Below are positions 1 to 11,724 of a stretch of 62,369 bases of DNA, one piece after another (position 1 is the first letter of the stretch; each line of letters begins with the position of its first letter). The DNA is from Astrothelium macrocarpum (lineage: Eukaryota > Ascomycota > Dothideomycetes > Trypetheliales > Trypetheliaceae). The DNA is taken from contig JAGEMR010000161.1 of NCBI GenBank assembly GCA_021030915.1, forward strand, positions 1 to 62,369, written 5' to 3'. A program made the translations under genes and the position numbers. The notes beneath the pieces are model-generated. The model searched no databases, was not told the origin of the DNA, and worked only from the letters and a program-made list of their open reading frames with translations.

Positions 1-1734
1 TTTAATTTTATATAAAATTATTTTTTTTTAATTTTTTTATCAGATTTTTTTGATATATTTTATATAATTATTTAAATAAAATATAAATATTATCGTATAA
101 TATGATAAATTATTTAAATATTAATAATATTTTTAATATTTTTTCCAATATTTATAGATTTATATGATAAATTTTTTATTGAATTTTTTATATTCATTTT
201 TATTTTTTATTAATAAAATTTCGTATAAATAAAATTAGATTTTATATCAAAGAATTCTTTATATATATGAATAAAATATCTATCATTAAAAGAATTTTAT
301 TTAAATATATTTTATGATTTTATATTTCAAATATTATATAATAAAATAATTTCAAAAAAATATAAATTATATAAAATTAATTCTATTCATATATATTGAG
401 AATATTAAATGATAAAATATTGAAATGAAATTTAATATATTCATTAATATTGATCTTATATTTTAAAATTATATTAAAAAAAAAGAATCAGAAATTCCAT
501 TTTATATGATTATCCAATAAAATCATTTTTTTAATTATTCATTTAAATTCTATTAAATAAAATAACGAATTATGATTATAAATAATAATATTATGAAATT
601 TTTTAAAAATTCCAAATATATAAAATTAATTTATTTTTTTTTTTATTTATTTTTCATTTAAATTTATATTTTTATTTTTTTTCCAATTATATGATTCAAA
701 TATTATTGAATTAAAAAAATTTTTAAATAAAAAATTTTATATAACGAAATTGATAATATATTTTTGATAATGAATTTTTTATTTTTATAAATTCCAATTA
801 ATATTTTATTCTTTTATATATTTATTCATTATAAAATAAAGGATATTATTTATATTTAAATTATCTGCGATCAGAATATCAAATTTTTATATGATTTTAT
901 ATTTTTAAAATATCAAAAAAATGAATTTTTATTAATTCTTTTTTGAATATCCAATTATTATATAAAAAATAAAAAAAATATTCCGAAATTTCATTTTATT
1001 ATTCATATAATAAATATAAATTATAAAAAAAAAAAGATTATTTAATAAAATTCAAATATCAATAAAAAAATGGATATTTATAAATATAAATTGAAAATTT
1101 TTTTATATAATATTTTATTAATAATCATATTATTTTTAAATAAAAAAAATAAAATTTTTATTATTTAAACGAATCATTAAAATTAATATAAAATTTAGAA
1201 TTAAATAAATCGTATAAAATTCTGGCCATTTGAATAATTAAAATGGAAAATTTTATATAATAATTAGATTAATCAATATTTTTTTAAAAATATTTTTATT
1301 GAAAATTCTTTTTAATATCAGAATTTCAAATTCATCCATTTTATATATATTATTTATAATTTTTTTATATAATTATATAAATTGAATATATAAAATTTTT
1401 TTTATATAAAAAATACGAATTTTATTAATAATATCATATATTATAATATGATATTGAAAATTTGTATTAATATTTGATATATATAAATAATTCTTTTGAT
1501 TATATAAAAAAAATAATCGTCTATTTTATTTAATTAATTCATTTTTATATAAATCGCGGATATATTGATGAAAATCTGAAATCTTTTTTTCAGATTTTTA
1601 TATATCAGAAATTTCAGAAAAAATAACAAAAAAAATTTCAGAATTGAAATTCATTATAAATAATATATTTTATATAAAAATCAAATGAAAGAATTTTTTA
1701 ATATTAAAATTAAATTTCGGCAATTAAAATAAAA
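1..1734. repeat. AT-rich, gene-free decayed block (left)
   Basis: The stretch is almost pure A and T with no coding frame and no recognisable protein. Isolated C residues nearly always follow T and isolated G residues nearly always precede A (in 1-300, 9 of the 10 Cs I counted follow T). This is the look of repeats destroyed by repeat-induced point mutation or a similar cytosine-deaminating process. I could not identify the original element(s). Regulation or centromeric function cannot be judged from this. Confidence 0.8.
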
Positions 1735-1990
1735 TCGGAATTATCGGATATACCTCTGGATAATCCAGGATTATTATGCTATTCTATGCTATCCAAATAA
1801 TCCAGAATCCTGCATAATGATGCCATACCTTAATGATCCTTCCGACCCCTGCTCCTAATATGCTTTCAATGAAAAATCACGAGATTTTTACGGGTAATCT
1901 CGCTTCAACCTACTTACCTGGAACCAACAGAGGAAATACTTGCCGATCCTGACGACAGATCCACGGCCAGATTCCAAGCTCGCAGGGGTA
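1735..1990. other. less-decayed island, left flank of transposon 1
   Basis: Base composition returns to normal for about 250 nt inside the AT-rich block. Around 1750-1835 there are related short blocks (GGATAATCC, AATAATCC, GCATAAT) that may be the terminus of another element. From about 1840 the sequence looks like ordinary non-coding host DNA, and it runs into the TA target site of the transposon at 1991. No gene is visible. Confidence 0.4.
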
Positions 1991-4026
1991 TCCGTCAGTC
2001 CCACCTCCTGCAGGCTACCATCTCCTGCAGGCTTTCCACCTTCTAACCTCCACGTCTTCAAATAATTATTATTCCACCACCATTTTATAGAAAATTGTGA
2101 TAATTAAATAGATTATATTATTAAATGCGTTTTATCGATTGATCTGATTAAATTAAATTTTAAATTATTCTGAAAATCGTATTTATTTTCGAAATTGTAT
2201 ATAAAAAGAATCCGAATCATTCATTTTAAATATTTCTATAATTTTAATTTTTTTATTTATCGAATTAAATAATTATAAAATTTTTAATATAATATTTTAA
2301 AATATTCGTAATTCAATTATCAATTATTTAATAATCTGAATCTGTTATTGAATTTATTTTTTATATAGAATTTTTGAATATTTCTATTTTGTTATTTCTT
2401 TTTTCATAATAATTATTTTACATTTTCGTTATTCAATTTTTAATATTTTGATCTATTTTTTAATTTATTCGATTTTTTCAATTTTTTTTTTATTCAATCA
2501 ATATTAGATTTTTATCAATAACAAAAATTGAATTTTCGTAATTTCAAATAATTTAAATATCAATTTGAATTTTTATTTACGATTTTTAAAAAATTTAATA
2601 ATATTATAAAAATTCGAAATCTGATATTATAAAAATTCTATTTCAATAATTAAATTAAAAAAATTTATTAACAAATTAAATACCGACAGATATTTTCTAA
2701 AATTCTAGAATTTGATTAATGAAATTTTTCGTATATTAATAAATTTGAATTTTTATAAATAATAATCTTTTAATATTATTTGATTTTTCAATTTAAAATC
2801 AATATAATTTATTGAATATTATAAAAAAATTGAATAATTAAAATCCGATTTTCATTCATTCATTTTTAATATTAAATTTTTTAAAAATAATTTATCAAAT
2901 TTATTTAAAAATAGAATAAAATTTCTTTTAAAAAATTGAATTAAATTTTAATATTTTACGATTTATTTATTAAATTTTATTAAATTTTAAATTATAAATA
3001 ATTCAAATAAATTCATATTTAAAAATTAAAATCGATAAATTGAATAAAATAAAAATTATATTATATAAATTTGATATTTTAAATAATAATTAAAAAAAAT
3101 TATAAAAAAATGATTATTATGATTATCAATAAGTAAAAATTGTGAATTTTTTCTATTTTAATTTTTTATTCATCTAATTATTTAATGAATTTATAAAAAA
3201 AAATTATATTTTTTTTAAAATTAAAATTATTTAATCATAAATTTTGAATATTATAAATTTTTATTAAATAAATCAAATTAATAAATAATATAATTCCATT
3301 TATATAAATATCAATAAAAATAATAATCCAATTTTTATTATCATTTTATATAATATTTAATAATTTATTTTATTTAAAAAATTCTTTATTGAATATATAA
3401 TATTATTTTTATAAATATTTAATTAAAAAATCTTTTTCATTCAAATTATATATATTTTAAAAAAAAATATTATATTATTCAATTTTTGAATAAATTTATT
3501 CAAAAATTAATATATTAATTATTTATTTATTAGATATTTATTAGATCAAAATAGAATTCTATTTATATAAAATTATTTATCCGAATTTATTTAATATTAA
3601 TTATATTTAAAAAATTAGAAATTAATTCAGAAATATATAAATTGATAAAATACGAAATTTAATTTTTTTTAAAATAAAATTTAATTATATTTTCATAAAA
3701 AATTTATATCATTTCTGATATAAAAAAAATCTTTTAATACGTAAATTTATTAATATAATTAATTAGAATCTATTATTATTATATTATGAGATTGATATTT
3801 ATATTTATTTGAATAATAATTTTATCACGAATCAATCCTTTATAATAGCGGAATAATATCAAATTATAAATTCCGAATTTTCGAATTGTAATAGTGTAAT
3901 CTTTCACGTCTCGCGATTCCAAATCTGCAAACGCCTCATCAATCAGAACCATATTGGTGGAATTATGGCTTTTTGAAATGGTGTGCGTCGATTCAAAATT
4001 AGCCTGCAGGAGGTGGGGCTCACGGA
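1991..4026 (-). mobile_element. decayed pogo/Fot-type DNA transposon 1
   Basis: The ends 1991-2016 and 4001-4026 are inverted repeats matching at 24 of 26 positions (core CCCACCTCCTGCAGGCT). TA dinucleotides at 1989-1990 and 4027-4028 flank them, as expected of a Tc1/mariner-superfamily target-site duplication. Just inside the right end, on the minus strand, a transposase N-terminus begins at 3952 with a psq-type helix-turn-helix (DLESRDVKDY, then FGIYNL and YYKGL). The rest is AT-rich wreckage with no open frame. At 2036 bp the size suits a full-length Fot/pogo element. The assignment rests on the TIR pair, the TA sites and the helix-turn-helix; the DDE core is not readable. Confidence 0.75.
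3803..3952 (-). pseudogene. transposase N-terminus relic (psq helix-turn-helix)
   Basis: From an ATG at 3952 the frame reads MVLIDEAFADLESRDV, then a YTITIRKFGIYNLILFRYYKGL segment (quoted in part). This resembles the helix-turn-helix that opens fungal pogo-type transposases (usually xxAxADLESxDVPNYxxTAKKYGIDRSTLSRR). Substitutions such as Arg to Tyr, Ser/Thr to Leu/Ile and Gly to Arg fit C-to-T decay. Beyond about 3800 the translation becomes a string of Ile and Asn from AT-rich DNA. The frame is open only because it is short; the gene is dead. Confidence 0.65.
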
Positions 4027-4028
4027 TA

Positions 4029-5696
4029 AGGAAAAGCACGTTTAGAATGCACCCTTCACGTTTGCATCTCATTGGGTTGAAATGAAAACTTTCATAGGCA
4101 GTCATCACATGACCGTGAGTCCTGAGATATCTTCAGTCAGGTGAGAGTCAGCTCAGGACATCTTTCATGGAGGAGACCGTGGCTGTGTTTGAGGAGAAGC
4201 AAGTTCTTGCACGTAAACCGCGCGTTGTTTTTAATTGGTTAGCGCAGCAACACCTTTCGTCTGAGCCTCCACTGTCAGGAGGTACACGCTACTCAAATAA
4301 CTCAATCCTTACATTCCTTGAGTTCGCTGGCCTTGATTCGTCCATGGTTCACCAAAGTGTCCCAGGATTTGCCCAAGAGATAGGCTTCTCGCTTTTTGAT
4401 CTTGTGATATTACAATCTCTACCAAGTCCCTCGCGCAACCCAATATGAAGAATCGTCTGCAGACAACTCGTTCTACATGATCGTCGCTCAGGAATTGAAA
4501 AGATATAAACCGGATGAAAATGCATTTCACGGGGCATAGCATGGATTCTGTTTTCCAAAAAATCCCTGCGTCCCAATCGAGCCCAATTGTCGCAAACCTC
4601 TTCGAACTGTGGACGCAAGCTTTAGTCGGCTCAAAATAACCACAAATAGTACCGGTCCGCTAGACCTAGCTCTCCCGGGTAATGACACATATCATTCCCA
4701 AGGTGAGAGTTCATTTCTGGCTCATTGGTTGTGTTGTTGACAATTTTCAGGTTCCTGAGGTGATGTGACTGTGAGACTGCTAAAGTCCAGGCGGCATCTC
4801 CCTTGTGCTTGAGCAAAGCACTGCAGAAAGCAATGTCTTGATGATCTGTAAGGCCGTTCAAGAAAAATCACGCAACAGAGGAAACCTGTGCTTGGACTTC
4901 GTGTTTTTGCTGCGCCTCCGTACTCTGACACTGTGTCACATGCTGATTTGCTCCGTGTTCCGCTTAGCAGTTGAGAATCTTGTAACATCCGGCCTCGGCC
5001 ATTTCACGAAACATCAAACCAACGTACCACAGCCCGATATCGCTTTGGATTTTATAAGAGTACTACATGAAAAAAGTCCCTACGATGTTCAAGGATAGTG
5101 GGAGAGTACGAGGTAAGATGGATGCCAGTGTGCTTACTTGGTTTGCAACATTTAGACTGCGTCATGGCCTCCAAGGATCACTTGCTTGGAAAGAGAACAA
5201 CCGAGGGCTTCCTTTATTGCTAACCTCTATTCAACGTCTTTTTCGCTTTGTTTTTCGCATACGTTTCGATCTGGTGGAGAAGTGGGGAGGCACATTTATG
5301 GTTTACTGTGTACTAATCCAAGGTGGTATTGTCCAGACCTAAGTAAACTAGAGGTAAAATTATGCAAGTATAACTTTGGGTTCAGGCCGGGTGGAGGCCG
5401 CGTAAAGACCCATTGAAATCCAATTCAACCGAGTCTGGATTTGGGTTGAGCTGTGTTTGAAATTTTTCGGGTAGCAGCCAATCTGTTGCGTCCCTTACAA
5501 AAAGCGCTTTAGCTGTCACCAAATTAGGCTGAGACATCCAAACCTGGGCTGAGCATGAGTGTAATTAAACACTGAATAGGACGGGTAAAGCAGACTGGCA
5601 AACTGGTTAGCTAATTAAATCAATCACTAATAATGAGAGGTGCTAAAATCGAAATGTTCTACACGAAGTGGATAAACCCAAGCACTTTGCTCCCTA
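4029..5696. other. no recognised gene
   Basis: Composition is ordinary and several frames of 60-97 codons exist on both strands. None shows a known domain, and none chains into a convincing spliced product. It is the inner flank of transposon 1 and the 3' side of the SPFH gene. Confidence 0.5.
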
Positions 5697-7430
5697 TCAT
5701 CGATTCTCCCTTGCTGCTACTCCCCCAATGGACATTCCTTGTGCAAATCTGTATCCATCCGTCACGCCAGCATCGCCTTGTCCTTGTCCTACAAATATCG
5801 TTGCGCTCTTGGGAAGATTTCTGAATTTGTCCTTTTCGATGGTCTCCAGCTGCATACGCTGACCATGTTGTGACTTGACTGAGGCGTAACCTTCGCCTTC
5901 GAGCGTTATCCTTCTCTGGTCTGCTGCGGCAAGTTGCTCTGTTGCTCGGACTCTTTGCTCCGTCTCGATCTTATTCGAGTCTGCCTGAGCCTGTGCAAGA
6001 CGCCGAAGCTTCTCGGCCTCAGCGTCTGCTTCCTTCAATTGCCTGTAGTATCTAGCATCGGCTTCCTTGGAAGTCCTATAATAATCTGCATTTGAATCGA
6101 CCTCGACTTGTTTAGATCGGACATTAGCTACCTCAAGTCGGCCGCGTTCGGTTTCCGTGTTAATTCTGTTTTGTAGAGAGATTTGAGTGGCTTGCATTTG
6201 GTTCTTCAGTACAGATTCGGCTTGCTTTTCGAGATCATCTCCGAGTTTGCCTTCTAATCTTCTGTCGAGAACATCAAATGCGAGAACCTGAACGCCGTAT
6301 TCGAGCGCATGCTCGGCAAGATCTCGAAGGCATTCTGATTTGAATGCTTCCAACCAGCTCATATGTTCGACATCAGGAATATCGCCTCCGATATTCTTTG
6401 CGCGCATGAATTGTTGATAGGATAGTCGGGATACCACAGCATTGACTGCAGATTGTGCTGGGTTCTTCAATGCTTGAAAAGCAGACTCGTAGGACTTTGT
6501 CAGCTCAATCGCGTTTACTACCCTGTATCGAAGATTCACGTGCAACACGACAGGGACACCCTCAAGTGTGTAAGCAGGCTGGGTGCGGAATGCTTTCTGT
6601 CGCTCTCCGAAGGTAAAGAAACCACGAAAGGTGCATCGAGGATTGGTAATAACATGTTGGCCAGCTCCGAAAGCTTTTAAATGTCCACCGTTTTGTACAA
6701 CGACAGTGTTTTGCGCAGGAACATTGAAGAAGGTGGCAATGGTGACTTGCTTTTGGTTGTGGCCGAGAGATACTTTGTGTCGTATCTCCTTCTTGTAGCC
6801 AAGTACACGTGTAGATCCATCGTTATCGGTATCCGATTCCCTAATCGCATACTCCTCACCGAGATTGAGGGTGTCTACGATTTCGACAACTTTATAGGTA
6901 CCGTTGGATCCATATGCTGCAAAACCCCCGTTCCGAACGATGAAGACTTGGTTCTGAGGATCAAGACAGACCATGGCCTCCGACTGACCAACCTGAGCAA
7001 AAGTGAGACCATTGACTTCGTTGACAGCGGTGAGGTCTAAATTCGGCCCAGACCACGAATGTGTCCAGCTCCAATTCCAGTAGTTGCCTGGCTGTGTCAC
7101 TACAATCGGTCGTCCTTTGTAAGAGAGCACGCCAAGCTGTCCAACGTTGATTGCTCTCCCGCCCCATGCATGAGACCTCTTACGTGAAACCAGGTGTCCG
7201 ATGTTACCTTGCTTCATATTCTGATCGAGTCTTGAGAACGCGTCCAGAAGCGAATGAATCTGCCGATGATCGATAAAGACGAAATAATCTTGCTTTGCGA
7301 CACGATCGGGAATGGTCCAGTCGTCGGTGCCATCGAACGCATCAGAATCGTCACTGGCGGACTGCAGATCTTCTTTGTGAACGAGAGTTCTGGAGAGCGA
7401 TGGCTCTGATAGGGGTTGCTTTGCCGTCAT
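5697..7430 (-). CDS. SPFH/band-7 domain protein (stomatin/flotillin-like)
   Basis: A 577-residue protein read from a single exon. The acidic N-terminus (SDDSDAFDGTDDW, about residues 27-40) is followed by a beta-rich region with PGNYWNW. The SPFH/band-7 domain lies at about 230-395, with the ALKNPAQSAVNAV and HALEYGVQVLAFDVLDRRL segments typical of the family. A long Glu/Ala/Gln-rich coiled coil (about 400-530) follows, as in flotillins. There is no signal peptide and no clear transmembrane helix, so membrane attachment would be peripheral or by oligomerisation. Family members scaffold membrane microdomains and regulate attached proteases or channels; the partner here is unknown. The start at 7430 is the first ATG in frame. 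Confidence 0.8.
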   Translation of the reverse strand: MTAKQPLSEPSLSRTLVHKEDLQSASDDSDAFDGTDDWTIPDRVAKQDYFVFIDHRQIHSLLDAFSRLDQNMKQGNIGHLVSRKRSHAWGGRAINVGQLGVLSYKGRPIVVTQPGNYWNWSWTHSWSGPNLDLTAVNEVNGLTFAQVGQSEAMVCLDPQNQVFIVRNGGFAAYGSNGTYKVVEIVDTLNLGEEYAIRESDTDNDGSTRVLGYKKEIRHKVSLGHNQKQVTIATFFNVPAQNTVVVQNGGHLKAFGAGQHVITNPRCTFRGFFTFGERQKAFRTQPAYTLEGVPVVLHVNLRYRVVNAIELTKSYESAFQALKNPAQSAVNAVVSRLSYQQFMRAKNIGGDIPDVEHMSWLEAFKSECLRDLAEHALEYGVQVLAFDVLDRRLEGKLGDDLEKQAESVLKNQMQATQISLQNRINTETERGRLEVANVRSKQVEVDSNADYYRTSKEADARYYRQLKEADAEAEKLRRLAQAQADSNKIETEQRVRATEQLAAADQRRITLEGEGYASVKSQHGQRMQLETIEKDKFRNLPKSATIFVGQGQGDAGVTDGYRFAQGMSIGGVAARENR

Positions 7431-8534
7431 TATGATAGCGCTGGCTAGACAATGTAGTTTGTAAAACGATGTAAGAGAGACTTCAATAAAAGAGAAGTTT
7501 GTAGAAATAAGAATTATGGAGTGCAGGAATGCTGCTTAAGAGCCCACCGGGAAAGTACTAGCGGGCATACGGGGTCAATGCCGCTTTTGCCTGTTTTGTG
7601 CAGGCTTATGGCTGTGTCTACCAAATTTTCAACGCAGTCGTGCACGAGATATTCTGTAGATCACTCATAGCCACGTGAAAGGTGTGAGATGAGCGATACA
7701 TAGCGGAGGTGGCTTTGCAAACATGGCGCGACCGATGTGGTGTGACCTCCGCTTGGGCCAGGCTGGCGCAGCTCCCAACGCCATTTATCTCGACTCAGAG
7801 AGGCAGACTTGGGTGTTTTTATTCTAGCCCCTCCCCCAAATACGTGCACGTTGGTGAATACGGTCAATAAACAGTAGCGAAAAGTTCAAGATCCTAATGA
7901 CAAGGCCACAAGTCAGCCTAGCTAGCACATCTACCACTGCGGAGTGCTGAGCAACGACTTGGCTAAAAAATCTTTAACAGGCGGCATCCTTTTGCATTGA
8001 TCGTCTCGTATGACACTGAGCCGCGTAGCCGTCGAAGTTGGCTTCCGCATCTCTTAGGCGATCTTTACGAATCGGCGCTCAGACTGCGTCGGCTGAGGGG
8101 TTCCAGTAATCAAATGTTGCGAACGGCAAAAATTGAAATCACCTTACACATACGCACATTGGGAAACCCCCAGTAGAACTCCAAGAGAGCAAAACATCCA
8201 TGGCGTTAGATTGAAAGGTACGCGCGGGAATATTACTATCTATTGTGGTTGAAGACCTTTGCAGCTTACACTTTTCTTTATGCAGCCCCCATTGCCACGT
8301 ATCTTCCGCTTCCAACTTAGCTAGCGACATGCGGGATTAAATTCGGTACGCATCGCGTCCATCTCACGCTGCGCATTCCTTTGAGGCTTGGGATGTAAGA
8401 AGATCTGTGACATTTACGAACTCAGTAATATGACTATCCACTATTTCAAAGACTCGGACAATTACACAAGTCAACCTAATTTTCAGACCAGTGGCTAGAC
8501 TAGCGATTCCAACCAAAACAGTAATGTCCGATGA
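7431..8534. other. intergenic, no gene seen
   Basis: This holds the promoter and 5' leader of the SPFH gene and the 3' side of the GH3 gene. Only short unconvincing frames are present on either strand. Confidence 0.5.
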
Positions 8535-11136
8535 TCAATGAACATACGGAGAGCCTTGAGCCGGTATTGTACCATGCAACGGCAAATTCCTGGAGCTCGC
8601 ACCTACATACACACCAATATCGGTCCCTAGACTCGTCACTTCGACCCAGCTCTGAGTTACAATATCCCAAATGCTCACATCTCTTCTTTGGAGATCGAAA
8701 TTAATAATCTGCGTCTGGTTTGGCTGTAGCATCGTCTTGCTGAACCCACGAAGTTGACGAGGCGGAGCATTGTTGCCAAGGTCAAGGTAGAGCTGTGAGA
8801 CTTCTTGTCCGGCCACAGTTCCATTGTTTCGAAGCTTCAATTGCACGCGATATAGAACGTCCCACAGAGCTGGATTACCTCCCTGCGAACCCGCAGGCAC
8901 TGCACTTATCGTGGGTGTAGGTGTCGGTTGTGACATATAAATGCTGGTGTTCGCAGCGATATAGGGGTAAATGTAATCTTTTATTGAGCTGATGCTGGCT
9001 GGAAAAGTGTAGTCCGCAGGATTGAGACTAGAACTTGGGCACACAGAAGGATTAATAGTCGCTGACGGCGTAGCAGATGTTGTTGAGCCATTGGCTAAGA
9101 CCTGGATCTGGATACCTTGATAATCGAAAGTTGTGTAGCTCAGTCCAAATCCGAATTCGAAACGCGGTTGTATTTGCGCCTGGTCAAAATGTCGGTAATC
9201 GATGAAGAGTCCCTCAGTAAAATTTATTTGAGGAACCAAAGCGTTCGGTTGATACAGAACGTCCGTTCCATAATCGCTTCGATTTTTGGCAATCGTCCAG
9301 GGTAGCTTTCCTGAAGGATTTACACTCCCGTACAAAACATCCACGAGCGAGTTTCCACTCTCCTGTCCCGGAAGACCAGCAAACAGTACAGCAGTAACGT
9401 TGGGGTGGTCAATCCAATCTTCCATAAGGATAGGGCCAGGTGCATGGATAATGGCAATAGTGTTACTACAATTTGCCGCAACTTGCTGAATCAAATCATC
9501 ACCACCAAGCCACAATGTCAAGTTATTCCTGTCTCCATAATTTCCGCCGACTTCAATGTATCCTTCTCCACTGTCAGCATTGGCGAAGACAAGACAGACT
9601 GTGGCCTGTTGGACCACATTACTGATCAGAGAGCCTGCGTAATTGTTTAGAACATATTGAACAACAGTTCTATCCTGCAGAGCACGAGCTTGGATCGCGG
9701 ACAGTGGGTCGACGAGATACGGAAAATTTGTGGATCCACTACCCCATCCCATGGCAAGGGTCCCGTTATCACAGCCTCTGTCCGAACAGCCATTCGGCCC
9801 GTACATGCTGGGTCCCGCATCCTCTCCGATAACAGCGATTTGCTTTGGTGCTGACAGGGGCAGTGTATTATTCACGTTCTTCAGCAAGACAATCGAATTT
9901 GAACCAACAGCTCGGATTATTTGAGCATGGGCGTCTCGCACATCAATGTGTTCGTTTACTTGTTGGTAGTCTACCATTGCCGTAGGGTATTCGAATCCGA
10001 AAGTGGGCAGATAGCCTTGAGCAAAGTTAAGCTCTGGAAAATTGCGGTCCTCCCCAAGGTAGAAAAAAGACGCCATTATGCGTGTTGCCATGTCGTCTAG
10101 ACGCCATTCCGGAACGGAGCCATTCAGAACAGAAGTAGTCAGGTTCGGTCCCCAAAATGATATTCCGAGGCCATCCTGCGATTCATTAGCGAAATCAGAC
10201 ATCTTTTAAACCAAATGGACTTACTATTCCATTTGGTGATGTTTCGCCGAGAATGGTCATGTCCATGCCCGCAAGTGCAGAAAGCACGCCAGAATGCTGA
10301 CTTCCATCATCACTTACCACAAATCCTTGGAAACCCATCTCGCCTTTTAGGATATCATTCAACAAATGTGTGTTTTGGCAAGACTGTGTATTATTGACCT
10401 GATTATAAGAGCACATTACTCCTGCAAGACCATTATATACCCCATTGTACCAGGGCCACAGATATAATTCATGGAGCGTTCTATCATCGCAGTTTGAAGA
10501 GTAAGGCTGAGTGATGTTGAATGTCAGAATTCCATAATCATTCCACTCATCAACTTGGCGAAAGTGCTCTTGCTCGTATAACACAAAATGTTTACCAATA
10601 GCAATTGTGCCCCCAGCCTGCATACCGGAGACTGATTGACCGAAAGCGACACCGGAAAGGTATGGATCAGGCGAATAACTTTCCCAAATACGGCCACCCT
10701 CAGGTGCTCGTCCAAGAGGTCCAACAACTGGCGCGTATGCCGCATTGTTGCCTTTGGCTTTGTGCTCGGCTCCATTACCATATGATTGAAGGAACATGAG
10801 CTCTCGATCCCATGACATGGCAAAGTTCAACCCAGCTGCATAAGCTGATGAATAGTCTGTGCCCCGTACTCCTGTGGGTGAGTCGTCAAGTGCAAGACCC
10901 CGGAAACCTAGTCGGGGGATGATACCAAGTACATAGCCATAGGTTGCTCCGGTCCCTGTCTGTGTAGTGAGGTTTACCTTTTCCGTTAGACTCAATTGAC
11001 ACACAAAAGCTCTCGCTTTCTCGTACGCCGTTGACCAGTCACCAAAGCCATTGCTTATTGGCGGATTGTATGTCTGTCCCAAAGTTCCTATAACTTTGAA
11101 GATGAGTATGAAGGATATGACAGAACCAAACAACAT
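8535..11136 (-). CDS. secreted GH3 beta-glucosidase
   Basis: Exons are 11136-10225 and 10175-8535, joined in phase 0 over a 49-nt intron (10224-10176; GTAAGT, branch GCTAATG, GCAG). The product is 850 residues, the usual size of fungal GH3 beta-glucosidases. A signal peptide (MLFGSVISFILIFKVIGTLG) suggests secretion. The GH3 N-terminal barrel carries GKHFVLYEQEHFR, and the nucleophile region reads GFVVSDDGSQHSG, with Asp276 the expected nucleophile. The C-terminal GH3 domain (LFAGLPGQESGNSL, GKLPWTIA) and a fibronectin-III-like end follow. The enzyme would release glucose from cellobiose and other beta-glucosides. Oddity: the family usually has Trp after the nucleophile Asp (SDW); here it is Asp (SDD). 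Another aryl-beta-glycosidase specificity is possible. Confidence 0.93.
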
Positions 11137-11622
11137 TATGATGGTCAGGAAGCCTCGAGCATCGTCCGATGAACGCTGATCATCGAGAGCTAATAAAAGA
11201 CTGATAATTTTGTTTAGTCCAATACCTACCTCCTTCGCTTATCCATCATGACGACATGTCCTTGCAGCGGGGAAGCAGAACTGCAGTATGATGAGGAAAT
11301 GCATCATTCTGTGGGCCCTGAATATATGAAGCTGTATCATTTACCCGTAGGCTAAAGCCTTGGAGAAGAAGCGTGGCTGGATTTCATTACTATCCGCGCG
11401 AGGTTTACCTGTAGAGTCGTTGCTCTCTGCTCACGGACCGATAGAGCCATCGTATGCTTGCCGCTGATTGTTAAAAATCTTTTGATGAACTACGCTTGAG
11501 CAGGTTGGAACAAATAGAATTCTCATTCGAAATGAGCCTTGGCTGGATCGATCTCAGCCGCACTCGGGCCCAGTTGCCGAATCCGGCGAAACGTTCGCCG
11601 TCAGGGGCATTGAAAGAGGGTA
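11137..11622. other. GH3 promoter and left flank of transposon 2
   Basis: Upstream region of the GH3 gene, running into the TA target site (11621-11622) of the transposon. No gene is seen. If the transposon were absent, the sequence ending GAAAGAGGG would join CTTGGACACTCGGG at 13412. Confidence 0.5.
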
Positions 11623-11690
11623 AGTTAGCGGGGGGGGAAACGCGCCACCCCCCGAAACGCGCCACCTTCACCATCTCGTCTCATCTAATT
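11623..11690 (+). repeat. left terminal inverted repeat of transposon 2
   Basis: 68 bp, identical to the reverse complement of 13342-13409. It has an internal direct repeat of AAACGCGCCACC. It is GC-rich and unmutated, unlike the element's interior. Confidence 0.95.
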
Positions 11691-11724
11691 CAATTCATTC
11701 CACCACCCACCACATTGCTTCAAT

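Noticed and set aside
1..4026. Idea that the AT-rich block is mitochondrial DNA
   Set aside because: There are no mitochondrial genes, rRNA or tRNA in it; instead it contains TIRs and a transposase relic and joins nuclear genes directly.
4167..5416. Several overlapping frames of 76-97 codons on both strands
   Set aside because: They overlap in different frames, show no domain, and cannot be chained by convincing splice sites; most likely chance frames.
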